Below, piece by piece: positions 6,159 to 7,882 of a stretch of 7,882 nt of DNA. The stretch's first letter is position 1, and every line of letters begins with the position of its first letter. Location: contig DITX01000206.1 in NCBI GenBank assembly GCA_002422225.1, positions 22,679 to 30,560 of the forward strand, given 5' to 3'. This DNA is from Gammaproteobacteria bacterium UBA6173 (GTDB taxonomy: Bacteria; Pseudomonadota; Gammaproteobacteria; Pseudomonadales; Pseudohongiellaceae). The position numbers and the translations under genes were made by a program. A model generated the notes under the pieces. The model saw only the letters and a list, made by a program, of their open reading frames with translations. It ran no database searches and had not been told where the DNA came from.

Positions 6159-6389
6159 ATGGAGCGAGCGAGCATCTTCAAGAGCAACAAAAGTCAGGCC
6201 TTGCGGCTACCCAAACCAGTGGCCTATCCCGATTCCGTCAAGCAGGTAGACATCGTTGTACAAGGGCGTGCCCGCATTATCACTCCGGCAGGCGAATCCT
6301 GGGATACATGGTTTGACAGCGAGAGCGTGTCCGATGATTTCATGACAGATCGCGAACAGCCGCCACATCAAGAGCGTGATGTCCTGTAA
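6159..6389 (+). CDS. vapB: VapB-type antitoxin (AbrB-like fold)
   Basis: This is a 76-residue protein starting MERASIFKSNKSQALRLPK, the classic start of VapB/MazE-like swapped-hairpin (AbrB) DNA-binding domains. The fold runs on through SVKQVDIVVQGRARIITPAG (to about residue 45). The acidic C-terminal tail (ESWDTWFDSESVSDDFM, then TDREQPPHQERDVL) is the type that wraps around and blocks the VapC toxin. I chose ATG at 6159 because AGAGGG (6148-6153) lies five bases upstream and family members begin with M-E/Q-x-A-x-x-F; the upstream in-frame ATG at 6129 falls inside the operator. Its stop TAA overlaps the vapC start by one base (TAATG, 6387-6391), so translation is coupled. The product should both neutralise VapC and repress the operon. 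It appears intact although its partner is frameshifted. Confidence 0.9.
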   Translation: MERASIFKSNKSQALRLPKPVAYPDSVKQVDIVVQGRARIITPAGESWDTWFDSESVSDDFMTDREQPPHQERDVL

Positions 6390-6791
6390 TGTTGAAGTAT
6401 ATGCTGGATACCAACATCGCAATTTATACCATCAAAAACAAACCAGCCGAGGTACGCGCAGCGTTCACCGCCCACTATGGCCAAATGTGCATCTCTGCTG
6501 TCACGCTCATGGAGCTGATATACGGCGCTGAAGCGTCTGCCTCAGTTGATCGGAATCTGCGGGACATAGAGGGGTTTGCTGCGCGACTCGACGTACTGCC
6601 GTATGACAACGATGCCGCGGCGCACACTGGACAACTCAGAGCGGAGTTAAAAAAAAATGGGCCGACCAATAGGGCCATACGATGAAATGATTGCCGGACA
6701 TGCCCGCTCACAAGGCTTGGTGGTGGTGACCAACAACATCAAGCAGTTTGAGGATGTACCAGGGATTCGGTTGGCCAACTGGGTCGACTGA
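6389..6791 (+). pseudogene. vapC: VapC-type PIN-domain RNase toxin, split by one extra A in an A9 run
   Basis: The first frame (ATG at 6389) gives MLKYMLDTNIAIYTI, then CISAVTLMELIYGAE and TGQLRAELKKN, the N-terminal PIN domain with acidic residues D7 and E42. At the A9 run (6649-6657) this frame goes off into GPTNRAIR and a stop at 6683-6685. The next frame continues the family sequence exactly where needed: GRPIGPYDEMIAGHARSQGL, VVVTNNIKQFEDVPG, IRLANWVD and a TGA at 6789-6791. With eight A the gene would encode 133 residues, the normal VapC length, with the third acidic residue D98 in GPYD and the TNN motif. VapC enzymes cut RNA, often initiator tRNA. As written, the toxin lacks part of its active site. 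A sequencing error, a true loss-of-function mutation, RNA-polymerase slippage on A9, or re-initiation at the ATG at 6657 are all possible. Confidence 0.88.
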
Positions 6792-6922
6792 ACCCCAAAG
6801 CCTATGACGCTGATTGGTTTAGAACCCGAACTATTGCCTATTGCAATACTGCCCTGAGTCACGGATTTCTTCAGGAATTACAATTTAAAATTTCGGAGAA
6901 ACAATGGGCGTAAAGCCGCCAC

Positions 6923-7864
6923 TTAATGCGCTGGCGGGTCTTGGCCAGCATCTGTCAGCGTGTGTGGTCGATAGTTGTATTCAGGGGCTTTCCAACGCTT
7001 CCAGACACTGGGGTCCACAGACACATTGACTGCGGGCTTGCCTTTCATCCCTTTGTTGAAATGTCTGAAGTGCCTGCCATCGCCCGGGGCTCTCAACTTG
7101 CGGAACCACGCATAAACCCCTTTCAAAAATCCTCTGAAGGAATCCCGTGGTTGGGTTTTCCAGGCATCCTCTGCAGCGGTAAACCCATCCAGCTTCAGCC
7201 CTGCGCTTGAAGCCTTCTCCATCATCCATTGGAAAGGAATGTCGGCAAGCAAGTCCTCTGCGCCATAACCACCGCCTACGTTTGCATGAGCGCCGATAAA
7301 CCAACGCTGTTCAACGTCCTGGTTTTCCGGTTTCTGCTGTCCATTGTCACCCGTCCATAACGGCACGTCGTAAGCGGCTCGGTGTTCATCCAGTGCAACG
7401 GCGTGGTACGCATAATTGACAATGCTGGAGAGTTCGGTGTCGTGCCACGAGAATTTTCCGTGCTCAGACAGGTTTGTTCCAGGAATGCCTAATGCGCCGA
7501 CGGTATCCCATACGCCTATCAAGTAAACCCTCGGCGCGCGGCTGTAGTTGTGCCTGTAAGCCTGGCATTCTGCGCAGTCCGGGCTCAAGCGTTTATCTCT
7601 GTAGATGCGTTCTGCTTTATCCAGCAAGCTGGGAGTTACGATACGCAGAAGCCCGCATTTTCGTATCAAACCCACAAGACTTCTTGCCGTATAGGCACCA
7701 CGACTGAAACCAAAAATCCAAATTTCGTCGTTGTTGTTGTAGTGTTTTGCGAGCCACTCGTAGCCCTGTAGCAGATTCTGACTTAGCCCGTGGCCAGAGA
7801 CGCCACCTAATAAACGGCCAGTCTTTCCAGTACCTACACCCGAGTCGTAGAAAAATCTGCCTCT
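6923..7864 (-). CDS. DUF2235 (Tle1-like) alpha/beta-hydrolase, 5' end missing or interrupted
   Basis: The minus-strand frame is open for 313 codons from 7864 to the TAA at 6925-6923. Family marks in order: FFYDSGVGTG, GVSGHGLSQNLLQGYEWL, the nucleophile elbow GFSRGAYTARSL (serine codon 7705-7703), GVWDTVGALGIPG (aspartate codon 7507-7505), AYHAVALDEHR, and a FIGAHANVGGGYG block where relatives usually have H-x-D-V-GGGY. DUF2235 includes the Tle1 phospholipase effectors of type VI secretion, but many members are stand-alone hydrolases of unknown substrate. No VgrG, PAAR or immunity gene is visible here, so the effector role is open. The N-terminal strand (usually F-D-G-T-W-N) is not in this frame: it is blocked by a TGA at 7867-7865, and no ATG precedes the FFYDSGVGTG block. 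Either a frameshift lies at the window edge or the gene is a pseudogene. The C-terminus (HFNKGMKG, VDPSVWKRW, EYNYRP) looks complete. Confidence 0.8.
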   Translation of the reverse strand, partial: RGRFFYDSGVGTGKTGRLLGGVSGHGLSQNLLQGYEWLAKHYNNNDEIWIFGFSRGAYTARSLVGLIRKCGLLRIVTPSLLDKAERIYRDKRLSPDCAECQAYRHNYSRAPRVYLIGVWDTVGALGIPGTNLSEHGKFSWHDTELSSIVNYAYHAVALDEHRAAYDVPLWTGDNGQQKPENQDVEQRWFIGAHANVGGGYGAEDLLADIPFQWMMEKASSAGLKLDGFTAAEDAWKTQPRDSFRGFLKGVYAWFRKLRAPGDGRHFRHFNKGMKGKPAVNVSVDPSVWKRWKAPEYNYRPHTLTDAGQDPPAH

Positions 7865-7877
7865 TCAGAAAAATCTG
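7849..7877 (-). repeat. 11-bp direct repeat at the broken 5' part of the DUF2235 gene
   Basis: On the minus strand CAGATTTTTCT occurs at 7877-7867 and again at 7859-7849, separated by GAAGAGG. The in-frame TGA that stops the DUF2235 frame upstream lies at the end of the first copy. An 18-base insertion or duplication by slippage could explain this, but only a few bases beyond it are available. Confidence 0.6.
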
Positions 7878-7882
7878 TGGGC

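Noticed and set aside
6647..6660. Programmed -1 ribosomal frameshift in vapC
   Set aside because: A -1 shift on this A run leads within a few codons to a stop; only a +1 shift or loss of one A reaches the conserved second frame.
6904..7029. Plus-strand 41-codon frame with GGAG nine bases upstream of... a good-looking ATG
   Set aside because: The GGAG at 6895-6898 is well placed, but the frame lies mostly antisense to the conserved DUF2235 coding sequence and its product resembles nothing I know. Chance is more likely.
6923..7864. Type VI secretion effector/immunity module
   Set aside because: The hydrolase resembles Tle1-type proteins, but no VgrG, PAAR or lipoprotein immunity gene is visible, so the secretion role is not claimed.

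Overview
The window looks like moderately GC-rich chromosomal DNA from a gammaproteobacterium, possibly a marine one. That is an inference from gene content and protein style (NfeD plus a QmcA-like slipin, an M61 periplasmic peptidase, a MacA/LolD-type efflux remnant, VapBC), not from a marker gene. No rRNA, tRNA, CRISPR array or intact insertion sequence was seen.

Layout. Positions 1-1241 (+) hold the tail of an NfeD-like membrane protein followed by a complete QmcA/stomatin-like SPFH protein, a classic co-transcribed pair. A short unassigned protein lies on the minus strand at 1384-1671. Positions 1828-3687 (+) encode an exported M61-type metallopeptidase with a C-terminal PDZ domain. Its Shine-Dalgarno sequence can fold into an 11-bp hairpin that ends just before the start codon. 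Positions 3733-4745 (-) are a gene graveyard. In minus-strand reading order it holds a membrane-fusion (MacA/HlyD-like) remnant, a LolD/MacB-type ABC ATPase remnant, the tail of a ribbon-helix-helix-like antitoxin, and a ParE-like toxin remnant. Three of them have both ends recognisable but the middle missing, and no permease gene is left. Positions 4812-5981 (+) encode a fumarylacetoacetate-hydrolase-fold protein with an N-terminal signal peptide, which is unusual for that fold. A short tandem repeat and a strong hairpin terminator follow. Positions 6159-6791 (+) are a VapB-VapC toxin-antitoxin operon with its own likely promoter and operator. vapC is broken by one extra A in an A9 run. Positions 6923-7864 (-) are a DUF2235 (Tle1-like alpha/beta hydrolase) gene whose 5' part is cut off or interrupted near the window edge.

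How the parts relate. NfeD and QmcA are expected to act together in the membrane. The M61 peptidase and the exported FAH-fold protein are predicted to work outside the cytoplasm and look independent. The centre and right of the window have accessory character: two toxin-antitoxin loci, one dead and one frameshifted, beside a decayed export operon and a DUF2235 hydrolase. The two long homopolymers that break frames (G10 on the minus strand in the dead antitoxin, A9 in vapC) could be real mutations, slippage sites or sequencing errors. The sequence alone cannot decide between these.
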